A stretch of 31,535 nucleotides of DNA from Gymnopilus junonius (lineage: Eukaryota; Basidiomycota; Agaricomycetes; Agaricales; Galerinaceae), in NCBI GenBank assembly GCA_015501075.1, contig JADNYJ010000373.1, positions 1 to 31,535 of the forward strand, written 5' to 3'. This document shows, in pieces, positions 10,815 through 21,900 of the stretch (position 1 is its first letter; every line of letters begins with the position of its first letter). Position numbers and translations under genes: made by a program. The notes beneath the pieces are model-generated. The model made no database searches. It was not told the origin of the DNA and worked only from the letters and a program-made list of their open reading frames with translations.

Positions 10815-10853
10815 GGCTTAGTGTAGCCGGAAAAAATTCCTCGCCGCCTCTTG
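10815..10853 (-). repeat. Right terminal inverted repeat
   Basis: Inverted counterpart of 9723-9760. The outer 14 bases are identical, and the inner part differs in the T-run length and by two extra bases. Confidence 0.85.
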
Positions 10854-10861
10854 CTCTCAAC
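10854..10861. repeat. Right target-site duplication CTCTCAAC
   Basis: Identical to 9715-9722 and immediately outside the right terminal inverted repeat. Confidence 0.9.
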
Positions 10862-12454
10862 ACTACTTTTATAAAAGTCTGAAAAGAAGAAAAAAAAAAT
10901 ACCGTACGTTAAGATGATCCTACGCAACCAATAACCAAATAATCTATCCAGCACAAATCTATATTAGAGGAAGAGCTCGAAGCTCGAAGCCCAAGAGGGA
11001 GGAGAGGAGACCGACAAAAAAAACCCCCGAACAGTCAAAAAAATCTTGAAGCTGGAAAGTGAGCTGGAAGAAGAAAAGAACCAATCCGGAGAGGGTGGGA
11101 TCCGCCTAGCTAGAGCCTATATGCATGCATGCATGGAATCGATCAATGATATGGTATATAAGTAACGAACGAGAATTCTTTTCTAGACTAGAATAAAATA
11201 AAATAAACGCAAGAGTCTGAGAGCAGGTCATTATTGGGTTGTGATTTGGGGAGGGCCTTTTTTGTGGGCGGAGGGAGACTTATTTTCGCCCTTTGGGCTG
11301 GGATGGAATCGAGATGGGATGGGGGGAATGGTACACAATTGAATTGGGGGGGAACGAACGACCAGAGTGGATGATGGATTGGATTGGACTGGAAGGCAAA
11401 AAGAGAAAGAAGGAAATACAGGGAACGGAGACGGGTGAGGGGATAGATAGAGCCTAGGAGGACTTGACTTGACACAGATAATACACGGTTGGATCCAATT
11501 TTAGGACAAGAGACACAAGAGATGGAATGGAATGGGTGGAATGGGACAGGAATTGGAATTGGAATTGGACAGATGGGTCGTTCGTTCGTTCATGATGATG
11601 ATGGATGATGGATATTGGCCGAATAAGGATGGTGTATGGAATGGGTGGTCAGAGCAATAGGCGATAGAAATACGATAGAGCCATTGTCTGAAGATTGATT
11701 CGAAAGCACGGAACATAAAAAACCAAGGAGAGAAGGAAGGAAAGAGAGAAGAGATACGGTTCGATTCGATTCCGTTACGCAGTGCCAAAAAAAAGGGCAC
11801 ATGCTTATTTATTTAGGGGGCTTCTTTCAATCGAAGCCCTTTCGATGCTCCACGTTACGGTTCAAACCCACCACACGGGGGGTCGGATAAACCAGAGAAC
11901 AACTTGCAAGGGGGAAAATATTTGCTACAGGCATCCCCGACTCGACGGCGGACGCCAATAATTTTAGACAAGTGCATTTTGTGGCACCGTTTGGATTTCA
12001 ATATTTTGCATTATCGGTGCACTCTTGGAAAGAATGAAGTCGACATATGATTTTGTTCGTATGGAAAGGTTTGTTGGTTGGGTCCCAAGACGCCGTGTGG
12101 TCAAGGCCAAACAAAGTCAGGAGGAGGGAGGATTTATGATAAAAGGTGGCAAAAGATAACATCTTCAACATCACGAGGACTTGTTGAAGCAGAAGAGCCG
12201 AGCAAAAAGGTGGTATCGATGCAGTGGTATGGTCAAGCACGTTCTTTGTAGTGAGTGAATGTAGTGTTGTTATTTGAATGAGACATGCACGGGTGGGTCC
12301 ACGACGACGATGGAAGCATTCTTCTAGTCCGCAAGCCACAAAAGCAAGCAAGCAAGCAAAACCCGAAAGCAAGCAACAGCGAGCAAAGCGAGGTCGCACT
12401 TGGCGCAAAAGCAGAAAGAAAGGAGAAACAGCAGACCACTTGGCACTGGCACCC
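10862..12454. other. Intergenic / 3' flank with simple-sequence tracts
   Basis: No gene is supported. The stretch is purine-rich on plus with simple repeats: ATGCATGCATGCATGG near 11120, GGAATTGGAATTGGAATTGG near 11550, and AAGCAAGCAAGCAAGC near 12345. The part from about 12170 to 12454 is the 3' flank of the gene ending at 12455 and is the segment shared with 8441-8738. A GGTTCAAACC string near 11858 resembles a tRNA B box but has no cloverleaf around it. Confidence 0.4.
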
Positions 12455-15400
12455 TCACAAATTCAAAGGCGGCGGCACACCCCCCGCACCGCCAAAGAAC
12501 CCTCCGCCCCTCTGCGAACTGCTCACACTCCTCATCTTGGCATTCGGATGGTGCTGATGGTGCGCATGGAACTGATGCCCATGATGTGAATGCGCGAGGT
12601 GCGGCGCATGCAGCGGCGTCCCGAACCCACTCCGTTTCTTCAGCAGCTTACGCTCGCGGCGCGATTCTTTCCTGTTCTGGTTTTGGTTTTTCTGCTGATG
12701 TTGGTGCTGGATGGAAGAAGAGGGTTTGTACGCGGCGAGAGAGGTAGATGTGGATGCAGTAGGCGAACTCGAAGATCCAAGAGGCAGAATTAATGGCGAG
12801 GACATCGCAGACCCTCCACCGCCCATCATAATCCTCCGTCTCTTCGCCAGCTTGCTCCCCTTCCCCTTGATCATCGCGCTCGCACCGGCACCCGCCTGCC
12901 TCGCCCCTCCTGAACCCACGGCCACACCACCAGAAGACGACGAGGACGCAACTCCGGCCGCGTTCGCATTCTGCCACAACACAGCGCTCAAGGGGCTGCT
13001 CTTGATCACGCTCCCAAAGTCCGCACTGGAATGCGGCGTGTGCAAGTGTCCGCCGTTCTCCCTGCTCTGACGGAACGCGCCGACAGAGATCAGATCCCAC
13101 CTGCTCAGATTTTTCACTCCAGCCTCGTCTGCTACATTCGCAGCAGGGGACGACGCAGCGCCCTCTTCGTATGATGGAATAGATTCTTTGGCTGTATCGG
13201 GATCGTCCAAGAATGAAGCTTCGAGGACATCGCCTAGTTCGATAGGCTCCGCTTCGGATGAGAGGCCTAGACCAACAACGCCGACGGATTCAGAGACGGT
13301 GACGGCGGCATTGACGACGTCTTCAGGGGCGCTGCCGCTGACGGCGGCGACAGCTGCAGCGGAAGAGAGAAGAAGCTCCAGAGGGGAACGGTCATCGGTA
13401 TTTGAAGGCACAGAGCCGGTAGTAACAACGACCGAGGATGGGCAGCCCAAAACTGAACTTGGACTCGAAGTGAGGGACTGCAAGAGATGTCTGCGGAGAA
13501 GGTGCTCGACCTGCGAGAAAAGAAAGCACGTGAGCACAAATTCTCCAGCAGACCGTTGGATGAGGCGAGGACAAGTAATGAAGACTAGGCAGTGATTGTC
13601 CACAATAGGAACGTATCCAAAGGGAAGAGAAGAGACGCGTGCAAGCACCATGGGAGCCATGCATGCCATTTCGAAGAACCCAAAAAGAAGCAAAGATGAA
13701 AAAGCACACTCACAGAGCTGAATCTGCCTGGGCCACCCATGGTCCTGCCTCTGCCCCTATTAAACCTAGGATGGGGAGAAGGAACGTGGTCCCCCTTCCT
13801 ATCCTCCCCAATAACTGCCTGACGCGTCTCCGTAGTGGGCACGAACACACCCTTCCGCGGACCCATCGGGACCCGCTTGCTCTCACCGCCCTCGCACTTG
13901 ACCCTACCACCCTCCTCCTCCTCTTCCATCTCGTCCGAATCCCAAAACAACACCTTGCCCTGCAAGATATCCGATGCGCTCACACCCTCCCCGCCCCACC
14001 TCCGAATCATCCGCTCCCTGCTCGCCTCGTCCTCCCTCCTCCGGCGGCCAGGGCTCACGTTGGGGGTGCTCACGGTGGAGAGGGGGTTGATGGCCGAGAC
14101 GGACATGGGGAGGCTGAACAAGCGCATGGCGCGCTCGTTGGGGAGATCGTCCTCGCCCACGAGCTCCTCGTCCGTGGTATCACCCTCTCCGAGCTCGCCC
14201 TCGCCGTCTTCTTCTTCGTATCCACCGTCCGACATGTCGACATCGCTGTCGTCGCTGCGGAAACCATACGGAGGAGCATCGGTATCGTCGTCGTCTCCGT
14301 TCCTGCTGGGCGACGCGCTGGTCTCGACGACGAAGCGCGAGGCATCGGCTTCAAATTCGATATCGATGATGCCTTGGTTGTCGTGGATGCCGTTGGTGAA
14401 TACGATTTGGCCGTCCCAGCCTTCGGTGACCTCAAAGGGCAGACTCTCCAAGGCCGCGCGACGGCGGCTGAAGCTACCTTCGGTACAGTCCGAGGTGCAG
14501 GAAATATCCGACTGGTCGCCGTCCTCGCCGAGAGAGAAAGCAGGCTGGAGGGGACAGGGGCAGTCACTGTCAGAGGAAGAGTCGTTGTCGGAGAGGTTGG
14601 CAAAGAAGAGATCGGCATCAAAGCTAGACTCTTCGTCCTCGGACCAGCCGGTGGCCAAGCCGACGTAGCGACGACCACGGTCGGTGTCTTCCTCTTCCTC
14701 CTCCTGAGAAGGCGGGACGGCCATCATGACGGTGTCTTCCTCTGTTTCATCATCATCCTCTTCCGGGTTTTCGTCGTCATCGTCATCGTCTTCGGTGGCG
14801 TCAGTGTCGACATCCATCTCGGCGTCGCTCGGGCCGACGCTCTTCTTGCGTGGGCGCACGACCCAGTCGCTGTTCCTGCTGCTCCGCTTGCGCAGCAGGG
14901 GATCATCGCCGCCGAGAAGCTCTCTCTTTAAGCGAGCCTTGTCGTGGACATCGGCAAGAATAAAGTTTTCCTCTTCCTTGACAAGGCTGGAATCCGAGTC
15001 AAAGTCGGACAGGGAACCGTCTGAATTGTCAGACGACAGGGAAGAAAGGGCGGATGCGGACACAAAGGTGGGGAAGAGGGTGCCGTCCTCAATGTAGGGG
15101 GGTCTGGTGTAGGGGACCATGTGGGCGTCATGGTCGAGGACCGACTCCTCGGAGGAAGACTCGTCCTCGTCCGAGGTGACGGCGGGCCTCTTTTTTCTGG
15201 AGGCCTTTTTTACGACGGAGGCACGGGCCTTGAGGTTCTGACGGACCTTTGCAGAGGAGCGCTTGTGTTGTTTGCCGGGGGCAGCAGATTTGGGGTTGAG
15301 GGGCTTGTAGTGGGGAGGCACGGGCGGCAGGTGTTTTGGGGGCCTGCCGCGCTTTTTGGGAGCGGGGCGTGGGGGAGAGTCTAATGGGCTGTTGTATCCG

Positions 15401-15702
15401 ACGACTGCGTAGTCGGATGTCGTCTCTGGGCTGTTCGAGTACGCGAGACGGCGCTTTGCGAGCATGCTGGGGGGCACGGTGAGTTTTATCTTGAGGGAGG
15501 GTTTTGGGGGAGAGGGAGCAGGGGAGGAAGAGGAGGCTCCGGCAGCATACCTGCGACTGAGCTCTGCCATGGAGAGGGGAAGGCCGGGGTTGATGGCAGG
15601 AATGGGGGGTTGGCAGGTGCACTCGCCATCGCAGACGGGGCAGATGTCGCTGTCGTCTCCGTCGTCTGGAGGGACTATCGTATAGGAATGAGAAGGCGAC
15701 AT
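12455..15702 (-). CDS. Large acidic nuclear protein, IFH1/CRF1-like transcriptional co-regulator (probable)
   Basis: Two exons, 13714-15702 and 12455-13510, joined across a 203-nt GT-AG intron (donor GTGAGT) in phase 0, give 1,014 residues from the ATG at 15702. Visible parts, N to C: a small Cys cluster ICPVCDGECTC (Cys 21, 24, 28, 30); an AT-hook core RGRPPK at 118-123; a basic KKASRKKRPAV stretch; long Asp/Glu/Ser-rich acidic blocks; and a conserved-looking patch, SSFDADLFFANLSDNDSS followed by WDGQIVFTNG. Further on are RWDLISVGAFRQSRE, a His/Gln-rich tail, and the end MRSVSSSQRGGGFFGGAG. The LFF-L acidic patch, the W-G-x-x-x-F-T segment and an SVGAFR-type motif resemble the IFH1/CRF1 family, which controls ribosomal-protein gene expression with Fhl1. 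That assignment is from memory and moderate. A chromatin-associated role is supported by the AT hook. Its C terminus is duplicated at 8441-8738. Confidence 0.75.
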
Positions 15703-17594
15703 GGAAGGGGCAGCTTGTATTGGATGGACTGGGGCGGGTCAGAGAGCGAAACAGAAAATTGCATGGGACCTACAGAGAAAACGGTTCTTTTGCATGGCGG
15801 TTGTGTATTGAACATGAGGGTGGTTGAGAGTCCAGGGTGGAATGCGGTTGTGCTCGCGCAGGAGGACGGGTGCTGCCCTAGCAATGGATGCTCGGCAGAC
15901 AGTGGTTGGGGGGCAAGAGAGAGCGAGAGATCAAGTGAAAAGATCTAATTTCTATCCCCATAGGCACCTGTCCTCTTTCTCACCCTCACCTCGAGGCCTT
16001 TCTCTCTCTCCTCCCGCTATTATTTCTCTTCCTGCATCGTCTTTATTCCTTTCAATCATTCTCCCACATGCCACAATCTGATCTCCTACTTCTCCACCAA
16101 TAGCATGCCCTACAGATCATCGATATCATGTCCACAAGACCCTTAATTCGCCTTCCCTATTACTCTTCCATGTCTTCCTCGTGAATGTTTCACCTCTGAT
16201 AATCGATTATCGACCTCAAACCACCCTAGAATCAAAAATCAACTGCTACACCCCACCCAAGTCAAGTCCATCTGGACCGGCACCATGGTGTAATGCCTGA
16301 ATTCCACAACAATTCAATGGCTGCTTCACATCCACAAGTAAAAATAATGATCCTGCCGCGTCATTTACTTCACCAATGACCCCATCTGACTGCGCATTTC
16401 TCGATTGTGGCAGTCTTAAACAGACGCTCCATCCTCACTTCGCTTCCCCCCGCTATGCATGATTCTGACACGTTCTGACTGTAATCAAGCAGTCACGTCG
16501 GGTGCGCTCACTGCTGTCATCCAACTTGCGGACCCGCCAGTCTAAACCGCTTTGACTCGACCTAACGCTTCCTCAGTCTACTCGATTACCTTCTAGTCAT
16601 CTCAGAGACTTCACTCTACTCTATCATGATCTCACTCACCCTCTCCTACATGCCTTCAAATTCTGACACCCATCACTGTCACGATCGCTGAGCTTCCTAC
16701 CCCACATTACTCAAGTAGCAATACCATACCCATTTATAGCGAGCCAATTACCTCCATCCCGACCTTATTTCTCCACATCCTGCCTGGCAAGTTTCTCCAG
16801 CATTCACGCGACATGGTCATGGGACCGCGCGTTGCGGTGATAACTATTCATGTCCGCGCATTTTTGCACTGCGACTGACTGCCTCTTGCGCCCGACTGTA
16901 ATTATGGTCAATTTGGGCAGACCTTGCACACGACTAATTTTATGATGATTCAATTCAATTCAACTCGACTGAATTAGATCAAGTCCGATCGTGATATGCG
17001 ACTTTTGTTTATATTCGCTGAGTTCAATCATATAATGTCTTTCAAGTCGAGCTGCAAGCATTGTGTTTAGAGTGTGTTAGACTTCCAGGTGAAATTATGA
17101 AAATGTGTCTACCATGCTCCAGTGTCGGAATCTGAAAGATCGCAGCTATTCTACAGCATCAGAGCGGATTCTGTTCATCCCAGGTGAGAAGGTAAGACTT
17201 GGAATAGCAGTCCCCTGTCCCTTGCCAGCTGGCACTGGTTGGCGTCTGCCAGCTTGCTGATAGACACGGTTTCTTTTGGTGGTAGTGAAGATACCGGTGG
17301 TCATTAGACCAGACTAGATGCCTGTGACTGCGTATACAATTTGCTGAAGCCACGTCTGTAGCAAATATAAAGACTGCAGTCTTTGAGGCAGGATGAACTA
17401 CTAAATTAGAGTATTGGCATAAAGACTATCGATCCTGAAGGCCTGCGTACGGCCCCATGGTACTTATTATTCAAAAAAGTAGAATGAGCACAATGATCAC
17501 AGTAATGATATCCAATCGACCCCGAAAGATTTGAAAAAGATAAAGCTATTAATTGTCAGTTACAATGTACAGGCCCCTGACCTTTGCTGACGCG
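15703..17594. other. Long intergenic region, no gene supported
   Basis: It starts with the leader/promoter of the minus-strand IFH1-like gene (pyrimidine-rich on plus near 15960-16080). The rest is AT-rich with short tandem motifs such as TTCAATTCAATTCAACTCGA near 16950. A 64-codon minus ORF at 17159-17353 has no recognisable features. No RNA gene was seen. Confidence 0.4.
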
Positions 17595-17633
17595 ACGCGT
17601 TTGAAATTAAATCATGCGTGTCATAGTCACGTG
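17595..17633. promoter_or_regulatory. ACGCGT and CACGTG elements upstream of HSK3
   Basis: The MluI box ACGCGT lies at 17595-17600 within GCGACGCGT, the same nine-base context as upstream of BRN1; CACGTG lies at 17628-17633. They sit about 85-125 bp before the likely start codon. A cell-cycle (MBF-type) role is inferred. Confidence 0.4.
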
Positions 17634-17718
17634 TGCGTAATCACCGCGTGCCACTGCCAGCTGAGTGCGCCAACTTGGTCGATTCCAAAGTCGTTCTCAA
17701 ACCACCACAACTTACAAA

Positions 17719-18355
17719 ATGATGAACAGCGCCAACGCCGCGCCCCACCAACGCTACGCAAACCAAAGAGCGGCTGTACGCCCAACTCGCTGTAAGCCTC
17801 GGCCGCACCTCGCGCGCCATCAGCCAAACCGCCGACCTGTGCGAGCAACTCCAGGTCGATCTGCACGCCATGAGGGTTTTTTGCAGGGTGGATGCTGCCA
17901 AGTGAGTTTATTTTATTTATTTTTTCTCCTGTCTTATTTCCTTCGTTCTTTGCTTTTGTTGATCCCTTCTCTATTCCTGATTTAAACGTCGCATGTTTGA
18001 TATGCGAATATGCGATTTCCCGCAGATTTGCAATGAGGACGGCATGAACCAAACGGATGCTAATGGAGCTACTCTTTTTTTTACCCTCTCGTGCTGCAGG
18101 TTCATGACCGTCGCCGCTCAGCTTAACCCGGAAACCGAAGAAGGGGAAGAGGAAGAACAAAGTGGCGAAAACGTGGTGAAAGATGCGCATGTTCAGCCAC
18201 AGGAAGAGAACGGAAAGACCCAGGTAAGTGAGGGTATGCCATAACCCACTGGAACCCAAGCCCTGCCTTGATACGATACATGCTCGCAATGCTTACTGAC
18301 TTGCTTGTTCCGATTCGATTCGATTCGATTGTCTTTGCAGGGTCGTGAACATTGA
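17719..18355 (+). CDS. HSK3: DASH complex subunit Hsk3-like kinetochore protein
   Basis: A small coiled-coil subunit of the DASH/Dam1 ring that couples kinetochores to microtubules. Exon 1 contains the diagnostic core TKERLYAQLAVSLGRTSR, ADLCEQLQVDLHAMR, then DAAK|FMTVAAQLN across the first intron. Exons 17719-17901, 18100-18223 and 18341-18355 fit GT-AG splice sites in phase, with introns of 198 and 117 nt. An acidic tail ends EENGKTQ|GREH-stop. The likely start is ATGATG at 17719/17722 after ACAAA. However, the start frame (MNSANAAP) and the conserved frame differ by one base across the CCCC run at 17743-17746; reading CCC there joins them. Without that correction the conserved frame has no ATG and meets TGATGA upstream. 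The product is about 110 residues. Family assignment rests on motif memory. Confidence 0.65.
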
Positions 18356-18989
18356 AACGTTCACTCACCTACCCACCGTTTGAAGCCTCGGATCCAAGCT
18401 CAAGCTTCATGATCAGGAATCTAGACAAGACGGAACACCCTAACTGCGCATTGTCTTTCACCCCGAGCCTCGTTTCGAGCCTCATTGACGTGCCCTGGTT
18501 ACTTGTTCTTATTCTACATCGCATGAGAAATTTTCTGGGCAACAAGTCGCTCAGCTGTACAGCCTGGCCAGGGGGTAGTGCCTTTCTGACAGGAATTCTG
18601 GAGACCCATTTGTACTTTTGAACGCCATACGGACGTCAATGTGGGACGAGCTCGGTGGATGTGAAGATTTTCTTAAAGTCTTTCTGGAAACGGATTCATT
18701 CGCGTCTTTGCTTGTCCAAGCGGCAGCTTCGTTAATCGTCAAGCGAACGCAAGGTCATCATTCTTTTGTCTTTCGTGGGATGCAGGCGGAATTACCTCGC
18801 AAGGATATAGTAAGTAGATGCTACAACTTTGTACCAAGTACACGCAACAAGAACTCGGATGATAATTATCTGCTCTAGATTCGAAATATACACAGTGAGT
18901 GAATGAACAAGAATGATGTTGATGATGATCCTGATGCTAAAAATAATGCGAGATGTGTGCAAGATCCAATAGTGAGTGGTAAGAATAGG
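18356..18989. other. Intergenic region between convergent HSK3 and MMS22
   Basis: Tail-to-tail spacer. A plus-strand open stretch at 18618-18878 (MNAIRTSMWDELGGCEDFLK..., 86 codons) has protein-like composition and a possible 32-nt spliceable segment, but no recognised domain; it may be a relic. Nothing else was seen. Confidence 0.3.
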
Positions 18990-21900
18990 TTATAGTACAT
19001 TTGCACGAGGGGGTATCAAGTCGTATGGCCAGTGTTGAACAAAGAATTCGAAGGCTTGTTGGTTGCAAAGCTCCGGGTTCTTCTTGAGGGCGTCGAGAAC
19101 TTGTTGACAGAAATCGTTGTCCGCCAAGTACTTGGCTGAGGATTTATCACATTTCTTTGAAAAAAAAGGATGAGCCATAAGCCATACTAACTGAGGTGTT
19201 TGGAAGAGAATGGACTGACGGAAAGGCTATACCGCATTGCTGAAAACATTTTCTTGCAGAACTCGATGTGTCCGTCGACGTCAAAAGCTACATCAAGTTT
19301 GCCTTCCAGTTGCTTGCGTAGAAGGTTATTCAGGTTCTCGAAAATGGCTGGAAAAGTAAGAGTAAATTAATCATTAAAATACACTTGATATAAAGGTTAG
19401 TCACCTCCCAGCAAGGGCACCCGCAGCGCCAAGAATTCTTCTGGTGAAAATTTGTAATCCCCAGACTCCTGGTCTCGAGGTGGGAGCAAATGTTCCACAT
19501 TGGAGAACAACGGATGTTGAAGGCAGTCTATTGAAAGCATGAACGCGACATATTCTCGCTCAATAGCACCTTCCCTTGGCCGCCCCTCAAGGTTGGTGTT
19601 GTTATCAGATGCAAGAGCATGGATAAAGGCTTGGAGTGCTTCGTCCATCATGTTCTAATCATGGTAGGGGTTAGAAAGTATCAACAATGGATGAAAGGCA
19701 GCAAGTACCAGATACGACATGGGTCGAAGTTTGAGGGCTTGGAACATGATGCTCAAGTTAACCCTGCGAGCCCATCGCTCGTCAAAGGGGTGCTCGTTCG
19801 CTTTCGGGAAAAGATCTTGGAGCAGATCGTAATAACGAGACCACTTTTTCACCTTTTGGCTTTGATCAGTTCTGGGACGATTTGTCAGCATGGCCACTTA
19901 CATCTCCCGTTGGCACTCAACGCAAGCGCAACACAACCATAAGCGTATCCAGAAGTCACATTCATTTGTGTGATCGGCAGTATTTGTGCCAGGGAGAGGT
20001 GGCTTCATATAACCTTTCACGAAATAGTATACATGCCACTGGAACTGGACGGCTGTAAATAACTGTGGACGTTGATTCAACTACTGAGAACAAGGAAGAC
20101 TATAAAACTCACACTTCGCAATTTGCTTTCTTTCACTTCGATACTTTCATCTTCACTTTCAACCTTTCTGTCCGCTGGGACGACGAGGGCATCCGGTAAA
20201 TCAGTGGCCAACCAATCAAGATTGTCAAGGTCTAGATCCATGGCTCGTAATCTTGACTGTCTTCATCAACGACTGATGGCGAGGGAACAGGAAAGGGACG
20301 AGATGGGGGAGGCAATGCTTCTGCCCTAGCGTCGAAGAGTGCAGAAGTGAAGTGACCGAACTCGTTCAAATCTTTTCTACGAACAATCTTCAGGCTTTTT
20401 AAGATAGGTTCAAGGGAGGCTAAACGATAAACATCAGCGGGTTATCTTCAAACACAAAAGGAAAGGATTACAGAATAACACAGGGTCAGGATAACGTGAA
20501 TCTTGGATATGAGACAGTACTATGTTGCGTACTTGGCAGAGCAATGCGTCGACGAGAAACTTGGTAAAACGTATATTAGGAGAAGACGATTTGCCGTCCG
20601 TCTGCAATGCTGCTTCGAATTCTGTTCTGATGATTTTGGCGAGCTCGAGAATCCATTCGCCGATGTCCTTCAATGATTGACCACGAGAAACCATCAGCTT
20701 TGCCCAGCTCGCCACACCATTGATTATAGCAATCCGACACTTCTTATCCGCATCAATGAAGGAAATATAATTGCGGGCGGTGTCAATCTTCCCTTTGCGA
20801 TCACCTTTTTCTAAGTAGTCAGCGACGGCGAGAGCACTTATTCGGTTATAGAACATAGGAAGATCTTCATCCTTGGGAGGATTGGTTTTGGAAAAAGGGA
20901 GAGCACTCATCGGCACCGACATCGATAGCAATTTCTTGACTTTTGGAGAAGGTTTTCCTTCCGCAAACAACTTGTCTTCTAGGATCGCTTGAGAAATAAG
21001 TTTCAGATAGATTGTGAAGGCAGTGTCCCGATGGTCATAGACCGAGAGTAGATCCCAATTTCCTTCTTTGAGAAATTTCGGGTAGTCGCACTGTTCATGC
21101 GAAAGATTTGCAAATTTCCTGCTCCGAAAGATTTCCACTAAACGGTTGAACATTGGAGTCGCATCTGTGAGTTTCCAATGCCACCTTTCACGTACAATGA
21201 AACATCGGTTGACTACGAGCGCGACATAACGATCAATATCGCGTCTCAGCAAGGCCCCTTTGGGAGTCTGGTAGTTCTCCGGATGCATTTGAGTCAAGCG
21301 AATGCTCTTCAGGGCGAATGTCACGACATCCCAGCACGCAGGAAGATGCGTCTGTCCTGTAGTCATGCCATGTACAGAGAACTGGGAAAAGGCGCACATG
21401 GTGTAAATGGTACGCCAGATGAGCTCGCTAATTTCAAAAGATGACATTGTCGTATCGTTGGTCTGAATATAGAGATCAAGTGCATCCACTAACGTGAGCC
21501 AAAAGGGATGATTTTTTCGGATATTCGTCTCTCCTGCCGGTGTACAGCGACCGAGGAGATGAATCAGTCGAACCCAGAGCTCGGCAACGAAAGAAGGAGG
21601 TGAAAAATCGATTGACGTTGCATGAGGTCCAAAAGGTTCCATTGCCTTGTCCAGTCCATACTGCACCAACAAACGCATCAGCACAGTGGTGGTATCCTTT
21701 AACAATCCACGCGGACGTCCTTCGACTGTTAGAGCTACTGATTGGATATTGGTCTTGACCGACAGTTCGACTGCAAACCAGCAGAGTGTCAACAATGGTG
21801 TCTGCACAGAATTGACTGAGACCTCTCGAAGCTGATGCACTACGCGCGTAATCTCAGTCTCAATTACATTCCTTAAAGCATGAATTTCTTGTTCAGTGCC

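Larger units (their letters stand above)
9723..10853. mobile_element. Non-autonomous hAT-like DNA transposon (1,131 bp)
   Basis: The ends are inverted copies that start CAAGAGGCGGCGAG (14 of 14 identical). Similarity continues through an AATTTTTT...CCG block and ends in ACTAAGCC, giving about 38-40 bp of imperfect terminal inverted repeat (9723-9760 and 10815-10853). The element is flanked by the perfect 8-bp duplication CTCTCAAC. Subterminal repeats occur inside each end: GACCACCCTACCAC at 9791-9804 and 10794-10807, and ACCACCCTCAA at 9845-9855 and 10751-10761. The interior carries only a short minus-strand ORF with a BED-type finger and no catalytic transposase core, so the element cannot move itself. 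The 8-bp duplication and BED finger fit the hAT superfamily; a KDZ/Zisupton-type element is a less likely alternative. Confidence 0.85.

Noticed and set aside
11850..11875. tRNA-like B box (GGTTCAAACC)
   Set aside because: There is no matching A box, acceptor stem or anticodon arm at the right spacing.
13835..14668. Plus-strand Ser-rich ORF of 277 codons
   Set aside because: It is the antisense shadow of the same exon; the serine runs mirror GAC/GAG/TCG-type codons of the sense gene.
13639..14931. Plus-strand ORF of 430 codons antisense to the IFH1-like gene
   Set aside because: It lies wholly inside a GC-rich minus-strand exon. Its Val/Ala-rich translation is what acidic/Ser codons give in antisense, and there is no domain or splice signal.
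17159..17353. Minus-strand 64-codon ORF as a small gene
   Set aside because: No start context, splice sites or recognisable motif; it lies in an AT-rich intergenic region.
18307..18330. Tandem GATTC repeat near the 3' end of HSK3
   Set aside because: It lies within the last intron as simple sequence; nothing indicates more than microsatellite noise.
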